Assembly: GCA_013152085.1 (NCBI GenBank)
Contig: JAADHC010000026.1
Span: 1 to 64,000, forward strand
Source: Chlorobiota bacterium
GTDB taxonomy: Bacteria; Bacteroidota; Bacteroidia; Bacteroidales; VadinHA17
Length of the DNA: 64,000 nucleotides
Direction of reading: 5' to 3'
Shown here: one piece after another, positions 9,005 to 18,233 of the stretch
Position numbering within the stretch: the stretch's first letter is position 1
Layout of the letters: each line of letters begins with the position of its first letter
Notes under the pieces: generated by a model
The model's database searches: none
What the model was told of the DNA's origin: nothing
The model's input: the letters and a program-made list of their open reading frames with translations, nothing else
Made by a program: the position numbers and the translations under genes

Positions 9005-9628
9005 ATGAAAAAGTATTTTGCATTTTTTCTTGTTCTTATGTTACCCATGATGGCCCATGCCCAGTTCCTTAAGTTTGGTATCCGTGGCGGACTGAATACT
9101 TCTCATCTGAATCTTGATAAAAAACTGGTCGTTACTCCCGGAAGTGAGGAATATGTCCTTGAAGGGCTGAAAGACGCAACTTACGGCTTTCACTTCGGTG
9201 CATTTATGCGGGTAAAAGTGGCAATGCTCTCCCTTCAGCCCGAACTGATCTTTACCTCAACCGGGGGTGAAGTAAAAGTTACGGATATCAATGGTGTGGA
9301 AGATATTAAAAACATGAACTTTAACCGTGTAAACGTACCGTTACTGGTAGGCCTAAATATTGGCCCGCTACGTCTTCACGGGGGACCGGTCGGGACATTT
9401 ACCATAAGTTCCACTTCCGATCTTTTTAATTATGAAGATAATCTGAAAGCCGCTACTTTCGGCTACCAGGCAGGCATCGGAATCGATTTGTTAAAGAAAA
9501 TCACTTTTGACGTCAGGCACGAAGGAAACCTTAGTAAACTGGGATCCGGTGTGACAATCGGGGGACAGGATTTTACCCTGGATACCCGTAACCCGCAATG
9601 GATATTCAGTCTCGGTCTTTTCTTCTGA
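9005..9628 (+). CDS. Outer-membrane beta-barrel protein (PorT-like/OMP_b-brl_2)
   Basis: 207 residues with a clear signal peptide ending near AHAQ. It then shows alternating strands with the typical entry FGIRGGLNTS, a middle PLLVGLNIGPLRLHGGP and a terminal aromatic strand ending LGLFF. This is the common Bacteroidota small porin-like family. It is probably structural or a minor transporter; no substrate can be inferred. A hairpin directly after the stop probably ends the transcript. Confidence 0.8.
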   Translation: MKKYFAFFLVLMLPMMAHAQFLKFGIRGGLNTSHLNLDKKLVVTPGSEEYVLEGLKDATYGFHFGAFMRVKVAMLSLQPELIFTSTGGEVKVTDINGVEDIKNMNFNRVNVPLLVGLNIGPLRLHGGPVGTFTISSTSDLFNYEDNLKAATFGYQAGIGIDLLKKITFDVRHEGNLSKLGSGVTIGGQDFTLDTRNPQWIFSLGLFF

Positions 9629-9644
9629 TGGTTACTAATGAAAT

Positions 9645-9674
9645 GAGAAGCTTCCTCTCTCAGGGCAGCTTCTC
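9645..9674. terminator. Probable bidirectional terminator between convergent genes
   Basis: Perfect 8-bp inverted repeat GAGAAGCT (9645-9652) and AGCTTCTC (9667-9674) with a 14-base loop. It lies between the stops of two convergent genes. Only a short T-rich tail follows on the plus strand, so strength is uncertain. Confidence 0.5.
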
Positions 9675-10169
9675 TTATTCATACAAATCAATGAATTCGT
9701 ACGAATTGCCGCAATTTTCAATGAACCGGATAAAATCCGTAAAAGGGATCGCCAGCGTTGCCGTGTTGACATTGGGATGAAAACTGATCTTTTTATAATC
9801 CTGCAGGTTTTTATCCAGGAAAAGGCGGACATGGTGTTCCGTGTCATGGATTAACCCGAATGGAGAGACACTGCCCGGTTGTAATCCCATATATCTTGAT
9901 AACCGTTTTTCCGAGGCCAGGGAAAGTTTCCCCTGACGCAGCCGCTTTTCCAGATCGTGAATCGCCAGTTGACGCGTATGTTCAAGGATGACCAGGTAGT
10001 GACGGTTCCCTTTATGATTTCGTAAAAAAAGGTTTTTACATTTAGCAGCATCTATATCCTTCCAGTAAGAGATGGCGGTTTCAACTGTGGGAGCGGGCGG
10101 ATGCTCATAATAGTCATAGGCTATGTTCAGTTCTTCTAATTTATGATACAAAGCTGGATCTCCGTTCAT
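9675..10169 (-). CDS. YbaK/ProX-type aminoacyl-tRNA deacylase
   Basis: 164 residues of the YbaK/EbsC fold, matching the length of free-standing ProX/ProXp-ala proteins. Visible family features are the N-terminal YYEHPPAPTVETA, the conserved lysine in DAAKCKNLFLRN, the GKLSLASEKRL strand and the VSPFGL motif. These enzymes hydrolyse mischarged tRNA, typically Ala-tRNA(Pro), in trans. The gene is monocistronic on the minus strand. Confidence 0.88.
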   Translation of the reverse strand: MNGDPALYHKLEELNIAYDYYEHPPAPTVETAISYWKDIDAAKCKNLFLRNHKGNRHYLVILEHTRQLAIHDLEKRLRQGKLSLASEKRLSRYMGLQPGSVSPFGLIHDTEHHVRLFLDKNLQDYKKISFHPNVNTATLAIPFTDFIRFIENCGNSYEFIDLYE

Positions 10170-10204
10170 AGCTTACTGCATTTAAAGGTTTTGACTAACC
10201 CAAA

Positions 10205-10258
10205 TATAAAAAACCCTTACGAAACCGGAAATATACATCCCGGAATACATAAGGGTTT
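10205..10258 (-). terminator. Probable intrinsic terminator of the Yip1-family gene
   Basis: A perfect 9-bp inverted repeat (AAACCCTTA at 10211-10219, TAAGGGTTT at 10250-10258) encloses a 30-base loop that itself contains pairable CCGG motifs. On the minus strand the stem is followed by a run of Ts (plus-strand As at 10205-10210). It sits about 50 bases after the stop of the minus-strand gene starting at 11350. Confidence 0.6.
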
Positions 10259-10306
10259 CTGAAAAATGAAAAGACCGGTTTGTCAGTATTTTGTGCTGAC
10301 CGTGAT

Positions 10307-11350
10307 TTATTTCTCTGTTTTTTCCCAGGTAATCATTTCTTTCCATGAAGGATCATCTTTAAGGAAGAGAAGAAAGACGGTCACCACCTTGTCCTTACTG
10401 AGATTGGTGGCCTCACTGGCAAAATAACCGGAATTATCACGATATTCCATGAGAAATCCGTCGTCGGTAACAGCAGCCTGTATAAAATCATCACCATGGC
10501 TGAGAATGGCATGTTCATTTTCAGCACTGAGATTATCCAGTTCTTTGGAGAGTGTTTTGGTACCCGGATTGTCGAACATATCTCCATTGGCCATTTCAAG
10601 TTGATAAATGAGCTCTTCGCTTTCTTCTGCCGTTTGATCCATGGCTTCCTGAACATTCTTACCGGCTTCTTCAGCAACTTTTTCGGCTGATTTGGTATAT
10701 TCATCAGCCATTTTCTCATATTGAGTGGCAAGCTTATCCAGTTTGTTGCCATAATGTTTTACAGCGCTCCGGGTACCCATACCGATAATCATAAACAGGA
10801 CGACAAGCGCAGCCAGGACAATGGCCAGAACCTTACTGCTCCCCGGCTTGGCTTTCAGGGATCCATTCAATGCATGATAAAGCATCCAGATACCATATAA
10901 ATTTACCAGCAGGCCGATAAGAATTCCCAGGATTACACTGATGCCGCTGAAAAAGCCCAGGAATGCATTAATGGGACTAAGCACCATCAAAGCAGCCACA
11001 ACCCTGACATTGGCTTCGTAATCGGTAGACCCGCTGCAAATAGCCGAAATAACCAGAATAATTACACCACCGATAAACAGGCCGATCAGTGCGCTGATAA
11101 CGGACCAGATAAAGGCCATGACTCCGACGGCGCTTCCAATCCCCAGAAAAGCTCCGCCGGTACTACTTAAATGCAGCAGGCTCCAGAGCAGGATGAATAT
11201 TCCGGCAACGGTACCGTAAATCAACGCCTTAATGACGGGTTCGCCAAGCCCGCCTGAAACGGGCATGGAAGCAAAATACTCTCTGGGTCTGACAAGAGCA
11301 TTTTTTGAATCTTCAATGAATTTTGAGAAGTTGAATCCTTGGTCAGTCAT
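10307..11350 (-). CDS. Yip1-family multi-pass membrane protein with coiled-coil tail
   Basis: 347 residues. Residues 1-40 are cytosolic (ALVRPREYFASMP is typical of Yip1-domain proteins). Five membrane segments lie at about 40-210. A long acidic helical tail (about 215-347) is rich in Glu, Ala and Lys. Bacterial Yip1 proteins are poorly understood membrane proteins. The promoter region is shared divergently with the cardiolipin synthase gene, so a membrane-lipid link is possible but only suggested by position. Confidence 0.7.
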   Translation of the reverse strand: MTDQGFNFSKFIEDSKNALVRPREYFASMPVSGGLGEPVIKALIYGTVAGIFILLWSLLHLSSTGGAFLGIGSAVGVMAFIWSVISALIGLFIGGVIILVISAICSGSTDYEANVRVVAALMVLSPINAFLGFFSGISVILGILIGLLVNLYGIWMLYHALNGSLKAKPGSSKVLAIVLAALVVLFMIIGMGTRSAVKHYGNKLDKLATQYEKMADEYTKSAEKVAEEAGKNVQEAMDQTAEESEELIYQLEMANGDMFDNPGTKTLSKELDNLSAENEHAILSHGDDFIQAAVTDDGFLMEYRDNSGYFASEATNLSKDKVVTVFLLFLKDDPSWKEMITWEKTEK

Positions 11351-11533
11351 AATATGTAATGTTTAGGTTTGAAATGAATTATATGGATGAATACATTTTT
11401 TTATTTCTTAAAAGTATAAAAAATAAATCCGGAAATCTTTGCCTTCGGGTAAATATTATGAGTAAAAGCCTAAATATGTTGATGAAACATACTTATTTTT
11501 GTATCTTAAAACACTATTATAATCCGAGCAACC

Positions 11534-13009
11534 ATGATCCTGGCCATCAACTGGAGTATTATCTGGAGTCACATCGCGTGGATTATCTTTGCCGTTTATC
11601 TGTTCACGATTTTGTTTACGGTTATGATAGTGATCCTGGAAAACCGTGACCCGGCCAAAACCATCTCCTGGGGATTGTTCATTATCACCATACCTGTTTT
11701 CGGAATTCTGGGATATCTGCTGTTTGGCCAGAATTTCCGCAAGCAGAAAATATTTTCACGTAAAGGCCTGCGTGACCTTGCCCGTTTGCAACATCTGAGT
11801 ATCTCACAGATTAAGGATATTGACGAAAAGGAATTGATCGAAAATCCCATGATCAGGAAGAAACGCAGCATTATCCGTTTGTTGTTGCTTAATTCCAAAG
11901 CATTGCTTACCAGGGTTAACCGGGTAACCATCCTTCAGAATGGCCGGGAAACATTCGATTCCATACTTTGCGGCCTGGAAAAGGCAGAAGATCATATCCA
12001 TATGGAATTCTACCGGTGGGAATCGGATCAGATCGGTGGAAAGATCCGCGATCTGCTTATCGAAAAAGCCAGAAAAGGCGTTAAGATACGTTTGATTTAT
12101 GATGATGTCGGAAGCTGGAAGATACGCCGGAATTATATTGGAGCCCTCCGAAAAGAAGGCGTGGAGATCCTGCCTTTTATGCCGGTCAGATTTCCCTATT
12201 TTACAAGTAAGGTGAACTATCGCAACCACCGGAAAATTATCGTTATTGATGGTAAAACGGGCTTCCTCGGCGGACTCAACATTGCCGACAAATACATTTA
12301 CGGATTCGGAAAAATAAAATTCTGGCGTGATACCCACATGAAAATTACCGGTGAAGCTGTACAATCTCTGCAGACGATCTTTCTGGTGGACTGGTATTTT
12401 GTCTCCGGACAGATGGTCGAAAACCGGAAACGATATTTTCCGGATCCCGGAATAACAGACAAAACCCTGGTACAGGTGGTCGCCAGCGGTCCCGATTCGG
12501 ACTGGGCCAGCATAATGCAGGCTTATTTTTATGCTATAGCTACTGCTGAAAAAACCATCTGGCTTTCCACACCCTATTTTTCACCAAACCAGTCCATACT
12601 GACAGCCATGAAAACCGCATCCATGAGTGGGGTGGATGTGCGTCTGATCCTGCCGGCCGTTTCCGATTCCACAGTGGCTTACTGGAATTCGTTTTCCTAT
12701 GTCCGTGAGCTTCTCGATGCCGGTGTCAGAATCTTTCTGTATAAGCAGGGATTTTATCATGCCAAGCTGCTGATGGTTGACTCTATTTTTGCTTCCGTAG
12801 GTACCGCGAACCTGGATAATCGCAGTTTTGACCTGAATTTTGAAGTCAATGCGCTTATCTATAATGAATCATTAACCAGACAACTGGAAGAACAGTTTCT
12901 GGTTGACCTGAAAAGCTGCCGTGAAATCAAACCGGGTTCATGGAAAAAACGTCCTGCAGTCCAGAAAGTTAAAGAATCGTTAGCCCGTATCATCGGTCCG
13001 CTTTACTGA
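11534..13009 (+). CDS. cls: Cardiolipin synthase
   Basis: 491 residues, the standard ClsA length. Two N-terminal membrane helices (about 8-32 and 45-65) precede two phospholipase D motifs, HxKxxxxD. The first is His232, Lys234, Asp239 (NHRKIIVID) and the second is His409, Lys411, Asp416 (YHAKLLMVD); each is followed by the usual glycine/asparagine stretch. The enzyme condenses two phosphatidylglycerols into cardiolipin at the inner membrane. A TATTTTTG element at 11494-11501 resembles a Bacteroidota -7 box, though no good -33 box is spaced correctly. Confidence 0.93.
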   Translation: MILAINWSIIWSHIAWIIFAVYLFTILFTVMIVILENRDPAKTISWGLFIITIPVFGILGYLLFGQNFRKQKIFSRKGLRDLARLQHLSISQIKDIDEKELIENPMIRKKRSIIRLLLLNSKALLTRVNRVTILQNGRETFDSILCGLEKAEDHIHMEFYRWESDQIGGKIRDLLIEKARKGVKIRLIYDDVGSWKIRRNYIGALRKEGVEILPFMPVRFPYFTSKVNYRNHRKIIVIDGKTGFLGGLNIADKYIYGFGKIKFWRDTHMKITGEAVQSLQTIFLVDWYFVSGQMVENRKRYFPDPGITDKTLVQVVASGPDSDWASIMQAYFYAIATAEKTIWLSTPYFSPNQSILTAMKTASMSGVDVRLILPAVSDSTVAYWNSFSYVRELLDAGVRIFLYKQGFYHAKLLMVDSIFASVGTANLDNRSFDLNFEVNALIYNESLTRQLEEQFLVDLKSCREIKPGSWKKRPAVQKVKESLARIIGPLY

Positions 13010-13057
13010 GAAACAGGCAGGATTTAATCTTTTTTAACATTTTTTTTATTGATTCGT

Positions 13058-13104
13058 TTTGTTTTACGAAAAGTTTCGTATATATTTGTACGAAACAATT
13101 CGTA
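13058..13104 (+). promoter_or_regulatory. Promoter with tandem BlaI-type operators
   Basis: The -33 box TTTG (13058-13061) and the -7 box TATATTTG (13081-13088) are 19 bases apart, which fits the Bacteroidota consensus. Two palindromes overlap it. The first is TACGAAA-AG-TTTCGTA (13065-13080), filling the spacer. The second is TACGAA-ACAA-TTCGTA (13089-13104), just downstream. Their centres are 24 bp apart, about two helical turns. The BlaI-like start codon follows at 13111, so autorepression by that protein is the natural reading. Confidence 0.8.
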
Positions 13105-13110
13105 ATTAAA

Positions 13111-13500
13111 ATGAGAAATCCGAATCCTACACCTGCAGAGCTTGAAATTCTTACGGTTCTCTGGCAATACGGTCCGGCTACCGTACGGTTTGTCAATGAT
13201 GAGCAGAACCGGAAACGCAGGGTAGGCTACACCACAACCCTCAAACTGATGCAGATCATGACGGAAAAAAAACTGTTGGGAAGAAAACGGATCAGCAGAA
13301 CTCATGAATATACGCCTCTTGTTAAGCAGCGCGATATGCAGCATCTCCTGGTAAATAAGTTGCTTGATTCGGCCTTCCACGGTTCTCCCGGAGAGATGGT
13401 GATGGAAATCCTGGGACATTACAGACCCGATGAACAGGAGCGTGAAAGAATACGTGAATATCTGGATGACCTTGAAAACAAACGCCATGAATCCCATTAA
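13111..13500 (+). CDS. BlaI/MecI/CopY-family transcriptional repressor
   Basis: 129 residues with the N-terminal winged helix of BlaI (PTPAELEILTVLWQYGPATV), a recognition helix region GYTTTLKLMQIMTEK, a wing (RTHEYTPLV) and a C-terminal dimerisation helix. BlaI proteins repress their own operon until the membrane protease BlaR1 cleaves them. Tandem palindromes overlap the promoter directly upstream. The BlaR1-like gene overlaps the end of this gene by 14 bases. Confidence 0.92.
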   Translation: MRNPNPTPAELEILTVLWQYGPATVRFVNDEQNRKRRVGYTTTLKLMQIMTEKKLLGRKRISRTHEYTPLVKQRDMQHLLVNKLLDSAFHGSPGEMVMEILGHYRPDEQERERIREYLDDLENKRHESH

Positions 13501-15451
13501 TTTGCAAGTAGTTTTACATGCCCTTGGCTGGACACTGATCCATGCGGTATGGCAGCTATTTATCCTGGGTATGCTTGTCTGGTTATTACGCAAAATGGCC
13601 GGAAACAGGCAACCGGTCTGGCAATACAGAATCACCTTGCTTTTTATGATTTCGGCTGTGGTTGTTTCGGTTTTAACCTTTGCCGCTATGTTGGAAATAT
13701 CTTCCACGCTGAAAACCGGGAATATTCCTGTTTTGCCCGGAATCAACCCTTTTTCTGACTTCCGGGTTCAAAAAACGCAGGCTTCCGTGTTGGCAGGCCT
13801 GTTCTCCTTGCTTGACAGGTGGTCGGTAAAAATTATCTTTTTCTGGAGCCTGGGTGTTGCCTTTTTCGGAATGAAAAACCTTCTGTCCCTGTGGCGCATC
13901 CGGATGATCAGAAAATATGCCATACCGGCTGATCAGCAGTGGGTACAGTGTCTGGGGGAACTGGCCCGCAAGGTAGGACTAAAGAGGAATCTTGGCATCA
14001 TGGTTCATCCGGGTATCCGTATCCCTTTTGTAACCGGTATTTTCAAACCTGTTATTCTTGTTCCTCTTTCGCTCCTGACCGGCTATACTACCGGGCAAAT
14101 CGAGGCAATCCTTATTCATGAACTGGAGCATATCCGGCGGTTTGATTTGCTTGCACGACAGGTAACCCTTTGGATCAGAACTATCTATTTTTACCATCCG
14201 GTTATCTGGTGGATGGATCGCCTGCTGGAAAACGACAGGGAACTGTGCTGCGACCAGGTTGTGGTCTCCCATACCGGTGCTCCGTTTGTCTATGCCAGGA
14301 CACTGATGAAAATGAGTTATCATACCGGTAAACTTCCGGTCAGGGAAGTTGCTTTAATGAACAGAAAAAACAAATTGTTTCACCGAATTGAATGGATTAT
14401 GGAAAAAATGAATCAACATCCGCAGAGACGCCCCATGGGGCTTATTATTCTGGCTGCATTACTGTTGTCAGTATGGTTTACCGTTCAGGGCCGGGCAGGT
14501 CTGAAACCCGAATCAGCCCCCGGGCCGGAGAAAATGAATGTAATACAGGACCACAATGGCCTGAATGAACAGTCCCTGTTTGAAAATAGCACAATTGACG
14601 CCGTTCCTTTCAACCGGCAGATCACTTCTGACCAACCGCAGCAATCTGTTAAAATGAGACCTGTTACTGCAGAAAGGAAACCACAGGCCCATAAGAAAAA
14701 TAACCAGGTGGTAGAGATTATGCAAAGTGACACCAAAGAAAAAGAATTCAATGCATCCGGATCAGAGAATGACAGGAAGATCATTTCGCGGGTTCCCCCT
14801 GCCGGTTTATCCGGAAAAATAGTACGGACTGAACCTTATGTGTTTCTGGCACAGCAAAGATATTTTATTGCACTGCAGGACACACTTAAGAAACATCCCC
14901 CCGGCATTGATGCCATGACCTGGGAAGAAATGCGCCGGGCACAGATCGAATCGATGCAGAACCTGCAGGAAGCTTTGCGCCTGGCTCAGGACAGCCTCCG
15001 GGTTTTTAACCGGGAATCGGCTGAAGTGATCCGGCGGGAGATGGAAAAAGCACGACAGGCTTATATGGAGACCCTGGAACATTTTCGTTCGGAAGAGTTC
15101 AGGCAGGAAATGGAAAACATGAAGGAACATATTGAAACGTACCGGTTTCCTGCTGACAGCCTTCGCGAAGCCATGCGGAAACAAATGGAAGCCATTCGCC
15201 GGATCGACTGGGACAGCATCTACAGACAGATGGAAAAAGCACGGATCGAAATGGGAAAAAACTTTCGCAACCGGAACAAAGGATCACACGAGGCCATGGA
15301 TGCCTGGCAAAAGGAGATGGAACAGGCGATGAAACATCACGAAGAAGCCCTGAAAAAACAGGAGGAGATTCTTGAACAACTTGAAAAGGAAGATCAACAG
15401 CAGCAGGAAAAGAAAGAATCCGGTAAAAAAAAGAAGAAGACCAAGCTTTAA
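13487..15451 (+). CDS. BlaR1-like M56-family membrane peptidase with long helical tail
   Basis: 654 residues from the ATG at 13487, which overlaps the repressor gene. Four membrane helices surround an M56 zinc peptidase domain with HELEH (His211, Glu212, His215) and the downstream Glu252 in NDRELCCDQ. In BlaR1/MecR1 this domain cleaves the BlaI repressor on stimulus. There is no penicillin-binding sensor domain. After the last membrane segment (about 325-345) comes a low-complexity periplasmic stretch, then a very charged, probably coiled-coil tail (about 460-654) rich in Glu, Met, Lys and Gln and ending in polylysine. The inducing signal is therefore unlikely to be a beta-lactam. Confidence 0.88.
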   Translation: MNPINLQVVLHALGWTLIHAVWQLFILGMLVWLLRKMAGNRQPVWQYRITLLFMISAVVVSVLTFAAMLEISSTLKTGNIPVLPGINPFSDFRVQKTQASVLAGLFSLLDRWSVKIIFFWSLGVAFFGMKNLLSLWRIRMIRKYAIPADQQWVQCLGELARKVGLKRNLGIMVHPGIRIPFVTGIFKPVILVPLSLLTGYTTGQIEAILIHELEHIRRFDLLARQVTLWIRTIYFYHPVIWWMDRLLENDRELCCDQVVVSHTGAPFVYARTLMKMSYHTGKLPVREVALMNRKNKLFHRIEWIMEKMNQHPQRRPMGLIILAALLLSVWFTVQGRAGLKPESAPGPEKMNVIQDHNGLNEQSLFENSTIDAVPFNRQITSDQPQQSVKMRPVTAERKPQAHKKNNQVVEIMQSDTKEKEFNASGSENDRKIISRVPPAGLSGKIVRTEPYVFLAQQRYFIALQDTLKKHPPGIDAMTWEEMRRAQIESMQNLQEALRLAQDSLRVFNRESAEVIRREMEKARQAYMETLEHFRSEEFRQEMENMKEHIETYRFPADSLREAMRKQMEAIRRIDWDSIYRQMEKARIEMGKNFRNRNKGSHEAMDAWQKEMEQAMKHHEEALKKQEEILEQLEKEDQQQQEKKESGKKKKKTKL

Positions 15452-15456
15452 CAGGC

Positions 15457-18024
15457 TTACTCCCTGGCAACCATTTCTTCGAGCTGGGATACGGGACGGA
15501 TAAATGCGTCCCTGTAGCCCAGCTTTCTGACTTTTTCAAGCGCTTTCAGTGCTACACTCCAACCCTGGTAATTTCCTGCGGTATAACGGACAAAACCGTC
15601 ATTACACGGCCATATACGGACATCTTTAAGGTTACGGAATGAACCGGCAGAGGGTTTGTTCTTTTTCAAAGCATATATCTGAACCGTATAAAACGGGATT
15701 TCCTCCAGCTCCTTCGATCTTCCGATATAGCGTTTGGGTTCCGGCCCGGGCCTTTGCAGAATATCTTCCAGCTCGGGATCATCAAGAATGCGGGCTTCTT
15801 TGAAGCCAATACTGTAAAGCCTTCCCAGCATTTCGATGGCATTATTCTTATTTTTAAAACTGCCCAGCGTGTAATAATATTCGCCATTTACTTCATCAAC
15901 CTTCACGTAATTGAGATCCTCAATATTATACCGGTAAAAATAGTCCGGCGGAAGTTTTTTCTTTAATTTCAGCATCAGGATCGAGTAGGTCAGATGACTG
16001 TGTGCCTGCTTGTATTCAGGGACAAACATTTCGGCTTTGTAACGGAAAGTAGTGTCGGAACGCAGTAACCGGATATCCACACGGCGCGGAGACATGCCCC
16101 CGGCAACTGCCGGTTTCATCGGTTTTTGTCCCAAAGGTACTACGCCAATGGCTCCGGTAGCACGTACGGTAAACCGGTCTTTGGTAATCCCCTGCGAAGC
16201 AAAGAAATCAACGACTTCCATGGCCCTGTGGGCAGCTACCAGATCCTGTCCTGTGGCATTACGGCTCGTATCCGCCATTCCGGCAATCTCAAACTTTAAT
16301 GCAGGGTATTCTTTCAATAAGGCCACTATTTGGAAAAGTTCTTCTCTCGTTTCCGGATTTAATTGGGATTTATTTTTATCAAAATAGACAGACCGGATAA
16401 AAAATACATCACCCTGGCCGGCATCCCTGGCTGACAAATGGGTCTCAAGTGCCAGGTATGGCTGATTAAACTGTTCCGGAATACTGATCTCTTCTGTTTT
16501 TTCCTTATAAAGCGGATCACGGAAAGTAATCTTATACCGGCCGGGTGCCAGATCCGCAGTCCAGTTCCCCCCGGCAGAGTCCGGATGCAGGGTGGAAACC
16601 ACTTCGTTGGTTTTGGTATTTCTGATTTCAATTTCAAGCCCGGGATTCAGTGCCGGCTGCCCGTCAACCGATACTGTTCCTTTTACTTTTACCGAAGCAA
16701 CATATCCTTCCGGCAGGAATTCGATCCGGTAAATATCTTCCGTACCTGAAAGCTCACCGGTTGATACGATGGTCATTAAAGCGGAATCTCCCGTACCCAA
16801 TGGAAAATAGAAAAGATTGTCGTCGGTGGTGTTAACCGGGTATCCGATATTTACAGGTTTACTCCACCGGCCGTTCCTTGCTTTTTCGGAGTAAAAAATG
16901 TCAAATCCGCCTATGTTATAGTGACCCTGGGAAGCAAAAAAGAGTTTCTTCCCATCGGTGGTTACGAAAGGATTGTCTTCAAGCAGGGGTGTATTAACGA
17001 TAGAACCCAGGTTTTTAGGCTCTCCCCAGTTGCCATCGGATTGCTTTCGCGAAACATACAGATCCAGACCGCCATATCCTCCGGAACGGTTACTCGAAAA
17101 ATAAAGCAATTTCCCGTCTGCTGATAAAGAAGCGGCAGATTCCCAGTATTTCGTATTGATCGTACGTCCAAGACGTTTTATTTCGCTCCATACCGTATCC
17201 TGATATATGCTCATCCATATATCGGCCTTGCCTCCCTCTTCTTTGTACAACAGCAGGGTATCTCCGGTAAAGGAAAGACCTGTGGTATTGCAGTCATCTT
17301 CAGCCCGGAGTTCATCCGTAATATCCCTGGGAAGTGACCAGCCTGTTTCGGTTCGCCTGGCACATAAAATCCGGTGATTACTTCCCGGAATGGCAGTATA
17401 AACCATTACCTGCCCGTTCCCGGAAACAACAGGAAATAAATTCCGGCGATATGCATTAATATGCTTATCCAGTTTTATTCGCCGGACAACGACAGGTTCT
17501 TTTTCCAAATCACGGGCATTTCCACAGTTCCTGATCTGCTGACGTACAAAATCTTTAAAATAAAGATCGTCATTGCTGGCCTTATGCAGGAATTGCTGGT
17601 AATACTTTACGGCTTCGTCGAGTTGATTAAGTATATGATATGCTGATCCCAGATAAAAAAAAGCATCTACGGGTGCATGGTCCTCTTTATATGAATAACT
17701 GTACATCTCCGTAGTGCTTTCAATGGCTTTTTCCAGCCAGGGAATGGCTTCTTTGGTTTTTCCGGGGATATTTAAGTAACAAATACCTACTTTATACTGA
17801 AAGTTGTGATTTTCAGGTTCCAGGTCGGTAAGCATCCGGTAGAGCGGAAGGGCCATTTCATAATCTTCATTGTACAACAGGATAGATTCAGCCTGGGTGA
17901 AAATCTCACGTATCTGTTTCTTAGATTGTCCGGATACCTGAAAAACCAGGATGAATAAAAGAAGGATCGACGATACTATTCCCCGACTTCGAATGAAAAA
18001 CCCGGATAGAAACTGATATTTCAT
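15457..18024 (-). CDS. TPR-PD40-OmpA-SPOR envelope protein
   Basis: 855 residues. A signal segment (about 12-33) is followed by TPR repeats (about 37-175), a PD40/WD40-like beta-propeller (about 200-440) with repeated LYFSSNRSGGYGG-type strands, a carboxypeptidase-regulatory-like domain (about 450-535), an OmpA-like peptidoglycan-binding domain (about 545-685, starting VYFDKNKSQL) and two C-terminal SPOR-like segments (about 720-855). The order resembles PorE and related Bacteroidota proteins that link peptidoglycan to the outer membrane or the type IX secretion machine. No por genes lie nearby, so I assign only an envelope role. The gene converges on the BlaR1-like gene with a 5-base gap. 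Confidence 0.85.
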   Translation of the reverse strand: MKYQFLSGFFIRSRGIVSSILLLFILVFQVSGQSKKQIREIFTQAESILLYNEDYEMALPLYRMLTDLEPENHNFQYKVGICYLNIPGKTKEAIPWLEKAIESTTEMYSYSYKEDHAPVDAFFYLGSAYHILNQLDEAVKYYQQFLHKASNDDLYFKDFVRQQIRNCGNARDLEKEPVVVRRIKLDKHINAYRRNLFPVVSGNGQVMVYTAIPGSNHRILCARRTETGWSLPRDITDELRAEDDCNTTGLSFTGDTLLLYKEEGGKADIWMSIYQDTVWSEIKRLGRTINTKYWESAASLSADGKLLYFSSNRSGGYGGLDLYVSRKQSDGNWGEPKNLGSIVNTPLLEDNPFVTTDGKKLFFASQGHYNIGGFDIFYSEKARNGRWSKPVNIGYPVNTTDDNLFYFPLGTGDSALMTIVSTGELSGTEDIYRIEFLPEGYVASVKVKGTVSVDGQPALNPGLEIEIRNTKTNEVVSTLHPDSAGGNWTADLAPGRYKITFRDPLYKEKTEEISIPEQFNQPYLALETHLSARDAGQGDVFFIRSVYFDKNKSQLNPETREELFQIVALLKEYPALKFEIAGMADTSRNATGQDLVAAHRAMEVVDFFASQGITKDRFTVRATGAIGVVPLGQKPMKPAVAGGMSPRRVDIRLLRSDTTFRYKAEMFVPEYKQAHSHLTYSILMLKLKKKLPPDYFYRYNIEDLNYVKVDEVNGEYYYTLGSFKNKNNAIEMLGRLYSIGFKEARILDDPELEDILQRPGPEPKRYIGRSKELEEIPFYTVQIYALKKNKPSAGSFRNLKDVRIWPCNDGFVRYTAGNYQGWSVALKALEKVRKLGYRDAFIRPVSQLEEMVARE

Positions 18025-18163
18025 CCTTGCCTCTTTTCACGAAAGTATGGTACGAATGTATAAAAAAAATATGTATATCTGTAACAGGATGTGTTTACTG
18101 TCCGGTCAAATCCATTGTCCCGATAAAGTTTACGATATAAACCCTGCAAAAAACAATAGATTA

Positions 18164-18219
18164 TTTGTCCGGTTCATTCCTGTATTGTACATTTGTATAA
18201 AATATGACTATTGGTCATA
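18164..18219 (+). promoter_or_regulatory. Promoter and palindromic operator of the efflux operon
   Basis: The -33 box TTTG (18164-18167) and the -7 box TACATTTG (18188-18195) are 20 bases apart. An inverted repeat TATGAC-TATTG-GTCATA covers 18203-18219, at or just after the expected transcription start. Such a site is typical for autoregulation by the TetR-family protein encoded immediately downstream. The ATG at 18204 lies inside this palindrome, so it is unlikely to be the start codon. Confidence 0.7.
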
Positions 18220-18233
18220 ATAAAGATAAACAA

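Noticed and set aside
11359-11649. 96-codon plus-strand frame before cardiolipin synthase
   Set aside because: It overlaps the real gene in another frame, lacks any domain and has intergenic-like AT-rich codons in its first half.
15457-18024. Naming the TPR-PD40-OmpA protein as PorE of the type IX secretion system
   Set aside because: The domain order fits but no other por/gld gene is in the window and the family has many paralogues.
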